In this document: positions 1 through 8,498 of the stretch, in pieces
Layout: the number at the start of each line of letters is the position of its first letter
Position numbering within the stretch: the first letter of the stretch is position 1
Source: Porphyrobacter sp. IPPAS B-1204
GTDB taxonomy: Bacteria > Pseudomonadota > Alphaproteobacteria > Sphingomonadales > Sphingomonadaceae
Length of the DNA stretch: 64,000 nucleotides
Direction of reading: 5' to 3'
Assembly: GCA_003724185.1 (NCBI GenBank)
Contig: RHGM01000004.1
Coordinates: forward strand, 162,510-226,509
The notes under the pieces: generated by a model
What the model was told of the DNA's origin: nothing
What the model saw: the letters and a program-made list of their open reading frames with translations, nothing else
The model's database searches: none
Position numbers and translations under genes: made by a program

Positions 1-2
1 GC

Positions 3-1944
3 TACGGCACCGAGGTCGCCTGCGATCTCTATATGGCCGCCTTCCTGATGCCCAAGACCGAGGTGCCATTGAACTACCAGCGCGCCATGGTGCCGACCAC
101 TGGCGACGTGCGGCAGAAACTGGCGGGCGGCAATGTCTATGGCCCGCTGGAGGGAGCCGCGCGTGAAGTGGCGAGCGCGGCGAGCGTGCTGCACTGGCCG
201 CTCGAATTTCCGGATGTGATGGTCGGCAAAGGCGGCTTCGACGTGGTGCTCGGCAATCCGCCGTGGGAGCGGATCAAGCTTCAGGAGCAGGAGTTCTTCG
301 CCGGGCATCCGGTCGCCGACGAACCCAACGCCGCCGCCCGCACCCGCGCCATCGCCAGGCTGGCCGAAGCGCCCGAGGGCTCACCCGACCGCAGGCTCTA
401 CGAGGCGTTCCAGATCGCCAAGCGCATTGCCGAGGCGACCAGCGCCTTCGCCCGCGTGCCGGGCGATAGCGGCGGGCGCTACCGCTACGCCGGCGCGGGC
501 GACGTCAACACCTATTCCTTGTTCGCAGAGCACTTCCTCAACCTGACCCGCGAGAGCGGCGGGGCAGGGCTAATTGTGCCGACCGGGATCGCAACCGATG
601 CAACCACCGCGCCTTTCTTCGGCCATCTCGTTAGCACCCAGCGCCTCGCCGGGCTGGTCGACTTCGAGAACCGTGAGAAGCTGTTTGCCGACGTCGATAG
701 CCGCATGAAGTTTTGCTTGCTCACCATCGGCAGCGGGGTGGCCGAGGCGGAGTTTTCCTTCTTCCTCACTGATCCCGCGCAGCTCGAACAGGCCGAGCGG
801 CGCTTCACCCTCTCGCCCGCCCAGATCGCCCGGATCAGCCCCAACACCAAGACCGCCCCGGTCTTCCGCACCCGCCGCGATGCGGAACTGACCGCAGCGA
901 TTTATGACCGCGTGCCGGTGTTGATCGACGAGGCGCGCAAAGATGCGGGTAATCCATGGGGAGCAACATTCCACACACGCATCTGGCACATGGCCGAAGA
1001 TTCAAGCTGGTTTCGGACAGCTGCGAGCCTCGAAGCAGAGGGACATTCAAGAGATTGCTCGGGCTGGCAGTCTGCAAACCAGTCCGGAAGTGGGGTTCAG
1101 GTGAAGCGATTTGTCCCGCTCTATGAGGCCAAGATGTTTCACATTTTCGATCATCGCTTTGGCGATTACGCATCACGCGGTGATGACCGTGGGTATCGGG
1201 TCATGCCGGAAACGCCACTGTCGAAATACCAAGATCCGAGCTTTGAAGTTACACCCTTTTACTGGGTGGACGCTGATGAGGTCAACGCTCGGTTAAGCCC
1301 CGTTACAGAGAACCAGTGGTTGATGGCCTTCAAGGACATTACGGCTGCAACGAATGAGAGAACGGTAATCTGTTCTGTTATTCCCAAGGTGGCAGCAGGA
1401 AATACATCTCCGCTGTTTTTCTCTAAATACAATGCCCAGTTTTGCTCCGGATTGCTCGCAAACCTTAATAGTCTTGTCTTGGATTTGATTGCTCGAACTA
1501 AGGTTGCGGGCCTGCACTTGACGTTGGGTTACTTGAAACAACTCCCCATCCTGCCCCCCAGCGCCTACGACGAAGCCGCGCTCGCCTTCATCGTCCCGCG
1601 CGTGCTGGAGCTCACCTATACCAGCCACTCCATGGCCCCCTTCGCCCGCGACCTCGGCTACGAAGGCCCCCCCCTTCGCATGGGACGAAGACCGCCGCGC
1701 GCAGCTGCGCGCCGAGCTCGACGCCTGGTATGCCCTCGCCTACGGCCTCTCCCGCGACGAACTACGCTACGTCCTCGATCCCAAGGACGTGATGGGCGAA
1801 GACTACCCCAGCGAAACCTTCCGCGTCCTCCAGAAGAACGAAATCGCGCGGCACGGCGAATACCGCACCCGCCGCCTCGTCCTCGCCGCCTACGATGCGC
1901 TGATCGGGCAAGGCATGCGGCCGAGAGTGGAGGGGTATCGGTGA
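3..1944 (+). CDS. Eco57I-like N6-adenine DNA methyltransferase, C-terminal part, frameshifted
   Basis: This is the 3' part of a large gene whose frame is open at the left edge, so the start and SAM-binding motif I lie outside. It shows the catalytic motif NPPW in DVVLGNPPWERIK (about 265 nt in), as in type IIG/ISP-like and DISARM/BREX-type adenine methyltransferases. A variable target-recognition segment follows, then a conserved end (RRAQLRAELDAW, ETFRVLQKNEIARHGEYRTR). That end is readable only after removing one C from the C8 run at 1667-1674; the corrected frame stops at TGA 1942-1944. Without correction the frame becomes Arg-rich nonsense and runs into the next gene. Expected role: host DNA methylation, perhaps with cleavage, in a restriction or defence system whose other parts lie to the left. 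The family is clear; the subtype is not. Confidence 0.8.
1667..1674 (+). other. C8 homopolymer causing +1 frameshift in methyltransferase
   Basis: Seven C would give the conserved reading GYEGPPFAWDEDRR; eight are present. It is either a base-calling error or a slippage tract. Two other genes in the window, thyA and imuB, also have one extra base in a C or G run, which favours error. Confidence 0.85.
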
Positions 1945-2273
1945 GCGAGTATCCCGCGCTCTTCTTTTCCGAGGCAATCCTCCGTCAGATGCGGGCAGAA
2001 TGCCACGAGCTGCTGGATGAGGGTGTGCGCGATTTCGTCACTATGGTGCAGCACCTGATCGTTCGTTGCGCTTTGTCGCTCTACGACGTGCGGATGGAGG
2101 TGGAGGGCTGCTATAATTCCTTGCGCGAGGAGCGGATTGCTGCTGGTCAGGATGTGTCGGGCATGACATCGCCGAGCGGTGTGGCGGAGGCGGCGGCGTG
2201 GCTCCAACGCTGGATCAGCCACCCCTCCCATCTTGCTTCACCTTGCGATCGGGGTTGGGGCGGCGGCACCTAG
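1941..2273 (+). CDS. small protein homologous to the N-terminal domain of the next gene
   Basis: This 110-residue protein starts with GTG inside GTGA, overlapping the corrected methyltransferase stop by 4 bp, so translation is probably coupled. I do not recognise a named family. Its middle part aligns by eye with the N-terminus of the metalloprotease that begins 2 bp after its stop: DFVTMVQHLI, SLYDVRMEVEGCYN and GQDVS against DFVSVAKGII, SLDDLRPYLRGWYE and GQDVS. It is mainly helical in appearance, with no signal peptide or membrane segment. It may be a free-standing copy of the partner's regulatory or binding domain. Confidence 0.7.
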   Translation: MSEYPALFFSEAILRQMRAECHELLDEGVRDFVTMVQHLIVRCALSLYDVRMEVEGCYNSLREERIAAGQDVSGMTSPSGVAEAAAWLQRWISHPSHLASPCDRGWGGGT

Positions 2274-2274
2274 G

Positions 2275-3405
2275 ATGAACCAGCGTCGCCCCATCGATGG
2301 TGAACTCTACGAGGCCGGCATCAGGCTCACGGCGAAGCTCTTCGAGGGCGGGACTCAAGATTTCGTCAGCGTCGCGAAAGGTATTATCGCCGAGACCGGG
2401 AAATCACTTGATGACCTGCGTCCCTATCTGCGGGGATGGTATGAGCTTGTTCGATGTGCCTATGAAGATAGTGGTCAGGACGTGTCACTTTGTAGCACGC
2501 CTGACGAAATTCAGGCCGCGCTGGCAACCATTCACGACTGGGGCGTAGTGCAACCGACCGAGGACGAGTTGCGTGCCTTGATGGGCTTGGCGCTGACCGC
2601 TCCCACGCCGGACGCGATCATGAGCTTTGCAAGTTTTGCCGACAGGATGAAGGGCTTCGGCCCGTTCAATGTGCAGATGATCTATGCGCAGCGTCCGGGT
2701 GCTGGGCGGGTTGCTACCCGGCGCGAATGGGCAAGCCGGGGGCGCACCGTGCGCGCCGGCGCCATCCCCATCATCGTGCTCCGACCCATGGGTCCGATCG
2801 GCTATCTTTTCGAGGAACTCGATACCGATCCGCCTGTCGAGCGTGATCCCGCAAGTCACGTATTCGCAGCGTCTGGGACCTTTGCTCCCGATCGCCTGAA
2901 TGCCCTTATCGCCGCCCTAGCGAAGCCGACAGCACGGCATCTGACAGTTACCGTGACAATGAAACCAGCGGGTGCCAACCTAGCAGGATGGATAGCTGGA
3001 GGGCCTTTGGCACCAGAGGCAGTTCCCTCGGTCAAGAAGGTCACTGGGCGCCCCGCGTGGCACGTGTCGATCAACGAGAGGCTGACGGCGGCGGAGCAGT
3101 TCGTGACCCTGCTGCACGAACTCGGTCACCTGTTTTGTGGGCATCTCGGACCATTCACTGACAACAATCTAACGATGGACGAATTTGGGTGGCCAGACCG
3201 TCGCCATCTCTCTCATGCGGCTCAGGAGATCGAGGCGGAGCTGGTGGCATGGTGGCTTGCCAACCGGGAAGGACTCACGACAGGATCACCACACTATCTG
3301 CGGCCCTATTTGGAGCGAGCGGGGCCCGTTCTTGCCGAAGTCGATCTTGATCGGGTGACGAGGGCCGTGGCGCGAATACGCGGATACCTTGGCGGCAAGC
3401 CGTGA
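2275..3405 (+). CDS. ImmA/IrrE-type zinc metalloprotease-like protein
   Basis: This protein has 376 residues. The zinc-protease motif HELGH is seen in FVTLLHELGHLFCGH near residue 280, with a downstream E-rich helix (AAQEIEAELVAWWLA) that can supply the third ligand, as in ImmA/IrrE (DUF955) proteins. The first 90 or so residues form a separate domain related to the preceding small protein. The ATG at 2275 lies 2 bp after the previous stop, indicating one operon with the methyltransferase. ImmA-type proteases usually cleave a repressor in mobile elements, so a regulatory role for the restriction cluster is plausible but inferred. Confidence 0.75.
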   Translation: MNQRRPIDGELYEAGIRLTAKLFEGGTQDFVSVAKGIIAETGKSLDDLRPYLRGWYELVRCAYEDSGQDVSLCSTPDEIQAALATIHDWGVVQPTEDELRALMGLALTAPTPDAIMSFASFADRMKGFGPFNVQMIYAQRPGAGRVATRREWASRGRTVRAGAIPIIVLRPMGPIGYLFEELDTDPPVERDPASHVFAASGTFAPDRLNALIAALAKPTARHLTVTVTMKPAGANLAGWIAGGPLAPEAVPSVKKVTGRPAWHVSINERLTAAEQFVTLLHELGHLFCGHLGPFTDNNLTMDEFGWPDRRHLSHAAQEIEAELVAWWLANREGLTTGSPHYLRPYLERAGPVLAEVDLDRVTRAVARIRGYLGGKP

Positions 3406-3444
3406 TAATGCAACCGTCGAGCATGAGATTGAGGGGCAAATGAA

Positions 3445-4257
3445 ATGCTTATGACCAATCCACTCTCATTGCGCGACACAAAGGCCCATCCAATTTTCCG
3501 AGTGGAGCTTGATCAGGCGGCCTTCAACCACGGATTCCGAAAAGCCAACGGCGTCGCCGATGGCTGGCTCTGGTTCAAGTCAGACGAGGGCGTGCCGGGG
3601 GAAGTGGCGGTCGCCAGCGGCATCAATTCAGACGGTTCGCCGTGGTTCTTGGCGGTCGAACACGCGGGCGTTGCCGCCAAACTGGCCGAAGAATTGGCCG
3701 AAGCAGCAGTCAGTCCGCCAGCGCACTTCAAGGGCGCTTTCGCCTTCGCAACCCAAGCCGAACTGCGCTCTGCGTTGTCCCGCGCATTCCATCTGGCGCG
3801 CAGTCTGCCAACCTTTCCGCTCGCCCAATATGAAGCCGAAGTGGCCGGTCTGGGCAACACCGAAGTCGAGAGGATCGTAAAGGAACGGGTGGGGCAGGGC
3901 TACTTCCGACGCGCGTTGATGGACTACTGGGGAGGCCGTTGCCCGCTCACCGGCATTCGAGACGAAGCCTTATTGCGCGCAAGCCATATCGTGCCGTGGG
4001 CGGAATGCCGCAGCGATGAAGAGCGGCTCGATGTGTTCAATGGCCTATTACTGGCGGTCCATTGGGACGCGGCCTTTGACCGAGGTTTGGTTAGCTTCAA
4101 TGACGATGGCAAGCCACTGATTAAGCAGGGCATCAGCGCCGACGCCACTGCGCTGCTCGTGCCCAATCAGGCTTCGCCGATCCCTCTAGACGCCAAACAT
4201 CGACGCCAGCTCGCGTGGCATAGACACCATTTTGGTTTGCGCATTAGGGGCTCTTAG
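3445..4257 (+). CDS. HNH endonuclease (HNH_2-like), putative restriction nuclease
   Basis: This protein has 270 residues. The C-terminal half holds the HNH core: CPLTGI, then LLRASHIVPW, then RLDVFNGLLL and HWDAAFDRGL, matching the HNH_2 type seen in many stand-alone restriction endonucleases. The N-terminal 150 residues are a poorly conserved domain that could recognise the target or modified DNA. It lies 39 bp after the metalloprotease in the same direction. A GAGGGG ribosome site precedes ATG 3445; ATG 3451 is an alternative. It is probably the nuclease of the methyltransferase cluster, or a modification-dependent enzyme; the sequence alone does not decide. Confidence 0.75.
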   Translation: MLMTNPLSLRDTKAHPIFRVELDQAAFNHGFRKANGVADGWLWFKSDEGVPGEVAVASGINSDGSPWFLAVEHAGVAAKLAEELAEAAVSPPAHFKGAFAFATQAELRSALSRAFHLARSLPTFPLAQYEAEVAGLGNTEVERIVKERVGQGYFRRALMDYWGGRCPLTGIRDEALLRASHIVPWAECRSDEERLDVFNGLLLAVHWDAAFDRGLVSFNDDGKPLIKQGISADATALLVPNQASPIPLDAKHRRQLAWHRHHFGLRIRGS

Positions 4258-4322
4258 TCGAGTTATGAGCCCAACGGTGCGGGCGGTCGCCGATTGTTTT
4301 TCAGCACCTTTACAAATGATGG

Positions 4323-5339
4323 TCAAATCAGGCCTTTCTGCTTTGCATATTCCAATGCGTCGTTGAAATCTTCGATCGACTCAAAGATCGGACGATCGTG
4401 TTGGTCCAACCCAGCGCTCATCTGGGTCAAGCGGGAAGTGGGCCACATCGCGGCTTTCAAGTCGGCCTTTCGGGTTGCATCTTCGCACCTTCGCCATTCA
4501 CTGGCCAAGCGGCTGTGCAAATCATTCAGCCGCCGCTTTGCTTGATCGATCGATAGGCTTTCGCCACCGCTGACGGATGGATTCGCCTGATCCGTGGGCT
4601 CGGTCTCGATTGGGGAAGCGAACTGGTCCTCCGCGTTCGAAGCAGCCTGAGCAAGCGAGTTCACCGTAATTTTTTCATCCCTGCAATGTTGCAAAACAAC
4701 GTCGATAATCTCGTTCACAAGCGGGCTGCCAGGGCGCATTTGATCCCGAGAAATCTTGGCTGCGAGAAGAACCGCGATCACCGGCATTAGAGATTTTGGC
4801 AGCTTGTATCGCCACTGTTCCGTCAGCGTGTAGCGTCTGGCTAGCTCTGCGACCAATGCGTTTCGGGCCGCATCATGCTCAGCCACCTGCGTGGCCAAAA
4901 CGCTGCGTAGGCGTTCATTTGCGACGTAGGCTTGAAGGATTCGCTCATCACCTGTCGATGTGAGTTCCGCCAGCAATTCGGTGGACCGGACGGTGTTCTC
5001 GTCGGCGACATTAAGCTGCACACCGGTGTTGCTCATCCGCATTTCGGATGGCGCTTTTGCGTCACGTTGGATGAGCGATTTGAGGCGCTCGCTAACGTCC
5101 TCAGCGCGCGACATACGATGTTTTGGGGGGAGCAATCCCGCTAGATCCTTGGTGATTTGTTCAGCCAAATATTGCTCAACATCAAGCTCGTCGAACATGT
5201 GTTTGAGGAATGCAGCGCGCGAACGACCATCACGTTTGTCGGCGTTTCTTTGATCCTGATCCGAAGCATCCCGCGGCATCCTGGGCAGCGGATTCTGGTT
5301 CGGGTGTTCATGCTCATCTTGGGGGGCGTCGGTGGTCAC
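4323..5339 (-). CDS. unrecognised protein, convergent to the restriction cluster
   Basis: This 338-residue protein starts at GTG 5339, supported by AAAGGA upstream. I recognise no family. The N-terminal 45 residues are polar and probably disordered (many D, Q, R, N). The middle has helical segments including AFLKHMFDELDVEQYLAEQITKD. A hydrophobic stretch, SLMPVIAVLLAAK, is short for a membrane span. The C-terminal 80 residues look like coiled coil (IDQAKRRLNDLHSRLASEW). Base composition is lower in GC than the core genes. It stands alone, facing the HNH gene, and could belong to the element's maintenance functions or be cargo. Confidence 0.6.
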   Translation of the reverse strand: MTTDAPQDEHEHPNQNPLPRMPRDASDQDQRNADKRDGRSRAAFLKHMFDELDVEQYLAEQITKDLAGLLPPKHRMSRAEDVSERLKSLIQRDAKAPSEMRMSNTGVQLNVADENTVRSTELLAELTSTGDERILQAYVANERLRSVLATQVAEHDAARNALVAELARRYTLTEQWRYKLPKSLMPVIAVLLAAKISRDQMRPGSPLVNEIIDVVLQHCRDEKITVNSLAQAASNAEDQFASPIETEPTDQANPSVSGGESLSIDQAKRRLNDLHSRLASEWRRCEDATRKADLKAAMWPTSRLTQMSAGLDQHDRPIFESIEDFNDALEYAKQKGLI

Positions 5340-5556
5340 GGATCAATCCTTTCGCTCTCTCAACTTGAAAGATGGCCCACACAGGGCGCTCGTGGCAAGA
5401 TATTGACAATGCGTGAATAATTTCTATGGGCCAATCCATGCCGTCCCAGGGGTGAAAAGCCTGCCGCAATTGGCCTGCACAGCCTGCTGGTGGCAGAAAT
5501 CTGTCAGTTTGAACTTGGTCTGCGGCGACCATTCGTGGCAAATCTATATCTTTAAA

Positions 5557-5713
5557 TTGAGGCGCAATACCTCAAAAAGGGGCGCACTGGTGCAGCCCCT
5601 GTTTGAGAGGCGCAATACCACAAAGTCATCCGCACCCTTGGTTCGGACGACTTTTTGAGGCGCAATACCTCAAAGTCCTCACCACCTACGGAGGAATGGA
5701 CTTTGTTGCGCCT
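5557..5713. repeat. three conserved 12-mers alternating with dissimilar hairpins
   Basis: The 12-mer AGGCGCAATACC occurs at 5560-5571, 5608-5619 and 5658-5669 (spacing 48 and 50 bp). Two of the copies sit in TTGAGGCGCAATACCTCAA. The DNA between is not conserved but each piece is self-complementary: 5571-5607 pairs almost fully; 5622-5632 pairs with 5644-5654 (one mismatch); 5671-5678 pairs perfectly with 5698-5705. A partial inverted copy (TTGCGCCT, 5706-5713) closes the array. Confidence 0.8.
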
Positions 5714-5761
5714 TTCCGGCCGTGACCGGCCTCCAAGGTTAGTTCGCTGCGCTCACACGTC

Positions 5762-5897
5762 GCAGGCTTGTCGCCTGCTCCTTGGCATAACTCCGCAGGC
5801 CCATGGTTTGAATGTTTGGCGATCGTCGATTGCCAGTTTGGCCTGATTGGTGCGGGCGACGGTGTCGCCCTGGGGCGCTTCGCTTCGGGGTTGCGCC
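5762..5897. other. cluster of perfect hairpins in non-coding DNA
   Basis: GCAGGC/GCCTGC (5762-5778, 5-nt loop) and GGGCGAC/GTCGCCC (5854-5870, 3-nt loop) are perfect inverted repeats. A third weaker one, GGGGCGC with GCGCCC, lies at about 5872-5897. They continue the structured region begun by the 12-mer array. Confidence 0.6.
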
Positions 5898-6255
5898 CTT
5901 CAGGCAGGTTGGGCGCGGATCGGCTACAGTTTCAAACTTCGCCGGCATCTGCACCGATCAGCCAGAATTGCCGAAAATTTCGGCGGCTTGTGTCGTGATG
6001 TGCCAATCCCAGCCATCCTGCCAAAGTTTTCAACCTCGTGCAGATTTCGATGCGTTTTGAACGCAGGGCAATAACTAATCTTGGTCTGCTCCCTAATGGC
6101 AAGCTAGTCCCATGCGAAACAGGCCCGTCGATCCAGCATGCCCTGCTGCCGCTGTTCAAGCGCACCGCCAACTGCGCGCTCTGCGGCTTCTGCCCGCGGA
6201 CGACGCTGCAATTGGCCTGATCACCATCAGCATTAGGATTCGCCAGTGACAAGCT

Positions 6256-6304
6256 GCGGCTGCCAGCCGCCATTTTTTTGCCGCTACAGCGGGAAAACCC
6301 GCTG
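6256..6304 (+). terminator. terminator-like hairpin followed by a second hairpin
   Basis: GCGGCT and AGCCGC form a stem at 6256-6270, followed by T7 (6273-6279), a good intrinsic terminator on the plus strand. A second perfect hairpin, CAGCGGG-AAAA-CCCGCTG, follows at 6287-6304, about 160 bp before the exonuclease start. Confidence 0.55.
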
Positions 6305-6463
6305 CCGGAATTCGCGCAAGGGGAGTCGAAAAACAAGAAACAAAGAAGGGAAGATCGCCGGGAGAACCCGGCAGGGTGAAAGGAAAAAAGAGAAAGGCTG
6401 AACAGGCCTCGATTTCCATCTCGCCAAGTCGGGTTCGACAACCACAAAATTGGAGAACCCATA

Positions 6464-7351
6464 ATGCGATTTTTGTCTCAACCCCGAAACCTTGAGCGTG
6501 CGGCCCGCATGCTCGAGAACAGCGCGGATTTTCGCGTGCTGCGACGAATTCCCGAACCCTACCAACACATGGAAGGCAATGCACCGCCGGATGCGCAATG
6601 CGTGGCGATGGTGGACGTGGAAAGCACAGGCTTATCGCTCGCCGATGATGAGGTGATCGAGCTCGCGATCCTCCTTGCTTGGGTGAGCGCAACCGGTGAG
6701 GTGCTGGCGCACCTTGGCCCCTGGTCGTGGCTCGCTGATCCGGGTCGCTCATTGTCTCCGGAAATCGTGCGGCTGACTGGATTGTGCGACGCAAATCTTG
6801 CGGGCCAATCCATCGATCTGGAACACGCAAAATCCTTGCTGGATCGCGCGGATCTTGTGGTGGCCCACAACGCAATTTTTGACATCGCGTGGTTCGACCA
6901 GCTCTTGCCCGAACTGGCCGACAAGCCATGGGCCTGCAGCATGCGCGAGATCGACTGGCCCGCGCTGGGGTTTGAGGGCCGAAGCCAATCACATTTGTTG
7001 TCCCAGCATGGCTTGTTTTGCGATGCACATAGGGCCGGCGCTGATGTGTGGAGTTTGCTCTGGCTCCTGTCTCAGAAACGCGCCGGTCCAGACTGCGAAG
7101 AACCACGCAGCCATTTTTCACGGTTGCTCGAAAGCGCTGCCGCACCCAGCATCCAGATTTCTGCACACGGATCGCCCTATGGCGCGAAGGATGATCTGAA
7201 GGCTCGGGGGTTCAAATGGAATGCGCAGGAACGTGTCTGGCAAAAGCAGGTCAGGCTTGATGACATGGCGCAAGAGCTGGCGTGGTTTCGCAGCAAGCTA
7301 TTGCCAGAACCGGTCAGAAAAACGCTGACAGCAGCAGACCGTTATCGCTGA
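6464..7351 (+). CDS. DnaQ-like 3'-5' exonuclease (DEDDh) of a mobile element
   Basis: This protein has 295 residues. Exonuclease motifs of the DnaQ/RNase T type are visible: VDVESTGL (Exo I, D and E near residues 49-51), VVAHNAIFDIAWF (Exo II) and HRAGADVWSLLWL (Exo III with the His of the DEDDh class). A short C-terminal module (GSPYGAKDDLKARGFKWN) is of a kind appended to such exonucleases in plasmids and integrative elements. It likely removes nucleotides from DNA 3' ends, but its role in the element is unknown. A long leader with hairpins precedes it, and the terminator at 7395 follows. Confidence 0.8.
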   Translation: MRFLSQPRNLERAARMLENSADFRVLRRIPEPYQHMEGNAPPDAQCVAMVDVESTGLSLADDEVIELAILLAWVSATGEVLAHLGPWSWLADPGRSLSPEIVRLTGLCDANLAGQSIDLEHAKSLLDRADLVVAHNAIFDIAWFDQLLPELADKPWACSMREIDWPALGFEGRSQSHLLSQHGLFCDAHRAGADVWSLLWLLSQKRAGPDCEEPRSHFSRLLESAAAPSIQISAHGSPYGAKDDLKARGFKWNAQERVWQKQVRLDDMAQELAWFRSKLLPEPVRKTLTAADRYR

Positions 7352-7394
7352 TCACAAATTTACGCCCAACCACCGAATTTTTATCACGCCCATC

Positions 7395-7418
7395 AGGCCC
7401 GCCTCGCGCGGGCCTTTT
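7395..7418 (+). terminator. intrinsic terminator
   Basis: AGGCCCGC and GCGGGCC form a stem followed by TTTT. It sits between the two exonuclease-like genes, only 21 bp before the next start, so it may act as an attenuator as much as an end. Confidence 0.65.
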
Positions 7419-7438
7419 GCGTTTCAAGGACAGAAAAA

Positions 7439-8434
7439 ATGACGACCACCAACACCAGAACTGAATCCGGAACTGCGGCAAACAGCCGCTCAGAATTTTC
7501 GACCGGGGCCGGCAAATCTAAGAGCGGGTTTGACGACGGTAGCGCCTCAGAGATTTCCGTTGGCGATGAAGAAAACTGTATCGCCGCCAGCGGCCCGAGC
7601 GCTTTCGAAAGCTCGCTTGAGCGTGAGGCCCGACTTTTCACCGCAAAGTCAAAATCCAGCGGTGGCGACAGACGACGCCCGCTTCGCATTTTGGTCTGTG
7701 ACCTTGAGTTCATTTTTGACCACAAACGACACGCAGCCTACGTCGATGCCGAAGGCGATGACGCCGAAAGAAAATTGCGCTGGGTCTTCCACCGTGTCGC
7801 AGCAGCTGCATGGATGGTAATGCGCTTTGATCCCGGCTGCGATGTTCCAGTGATCGAAGACGCCCAGACGATCGCGCGCGACGATGCGGATGAGCGTGGA
7901 ATCGTGTCTGCGTTGTTCGATGCGATGATGCGGAACCCGAATGCGATCGCCACGACTTGGGGCGGTGAATACAAGGATATGCCGGTGCTGCGGCGTTGTG
8001 CGGGTGAGTTCGGAATGTTGCTCCCATCTCAGCTCCGCAACCTTCACCCCCATGCGAACGAACGCATCGATCTTTGCGCAGCGACATCGGTGCTCGCGAC
8101 GTCGATGCATTTGCCCGAATATGCCTACGCAACTGGTATCCCATGCAAGCCGTGGCCGGCGAAGCACATTGGTGCGCTGGTTGTGCGTGGCGATTGGAAA
8201 TCTGTCCGCGAACAGGCGCTAGCCGATGTGCTCACGACCAGTGTCATCTCGCTTCGCCATCTGGCCAGCCATGGCAGCATAAACTGTCACCCGCAGCGCT
8301 CACTGTCGGTGATCGCTGAAGCTGCAGGGAAGGCGATGCCGTCCAGTCAGTTCGTGCGGAATACTTTTGCGCCGTGGTCGCGTCAGCAGGTCGCTGCTTC
8401 CAGGCTCAAGGGCACTGTCATTCGTGCAGCGTAA
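7439..8434 (+). CDS. predicted PolB-type 3'-5' exonuclease-like protein
   Basis: This protein has 331 residues. After a Ser/Gly-rich, probably disordered N-terminus of about 80 residues comes a domain resembling the PolB-exonuclease-like family (DNA_pol_B_exo2). VCDLEFIFD gives an Asp-x-Glu pair, TTWGGEYKDMPVLRR a second motif, and NERIDLCAATSV and DVLTTSVISL possible later acidic residues. Activity is inferred; the catalytic set is less clear than in the DnaQ-like gene just upstream. ATG 7439 directly follows the hairpin leader. Two exonuclease folds in tandem suggest DNA processing by the mobile element. Confidence 0.6.
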   Translation: MTTTNTRTESGTAANSRSEFSTGAGKSKSGFDDGSASEISVGDEENCIAASGPSAFESSLEREARLFTAKSKSSGGDRRRPLRILVCDLEFIFDHKRHAAYVDAEGDDAERKLRWVFHRVAAAAWMVMRFDPGCDVPVIEDAQTIARDDADERGIVSALFDAMMRNPNAIATTWGGEYKDMPVLRRCAGEFGMLLPSQLRNLHPHANERIDLCAATSVLATSMHLPEYAYATGIPCKPWPAKHIGALVVRGDWKSVREQALADVLTTSVISLRHLASHGSINCHPQRSLSVIAEAAGKAMPSSQFVRNTFAPWSRQQVAASRLKGTVIRAA

Positions 8435-8498
8435 ACGGCGCAAAATTGGATCGCAGAGTTATCGCAAGCCCTGTCAAAACCATCACAAGGAGAACCGC

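Larger units (their letters stand above)
5340..6463. other. 1.1-kb non-coding region, rich in hairpins
   Basis: No convincing gene is seen here; short frames have no family features and run through inverted repeats. The left half contains a structured repeat array (5557-5713) and further perfect hairpins (5762-5778, 5854-5870). The right end has a terminator-like hairpin and a long leader before the exonuclease gene. It could be a replication or transfer origin or structured RNA of the mobile element. Confidence 0.6.

Noticed and set aside
5557..5713. CRISPR array
   Set aside because: The repeated part is only 12-20 bp, the spacers are palindromic, there are three copies, and no cas gene is in the window.
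5413..6220. Several short ORFs in the 5.3-6.4 kb gap
   Set aside because: They overlap each other in different frames, run through hairpins and repeats and show no protein-family features.
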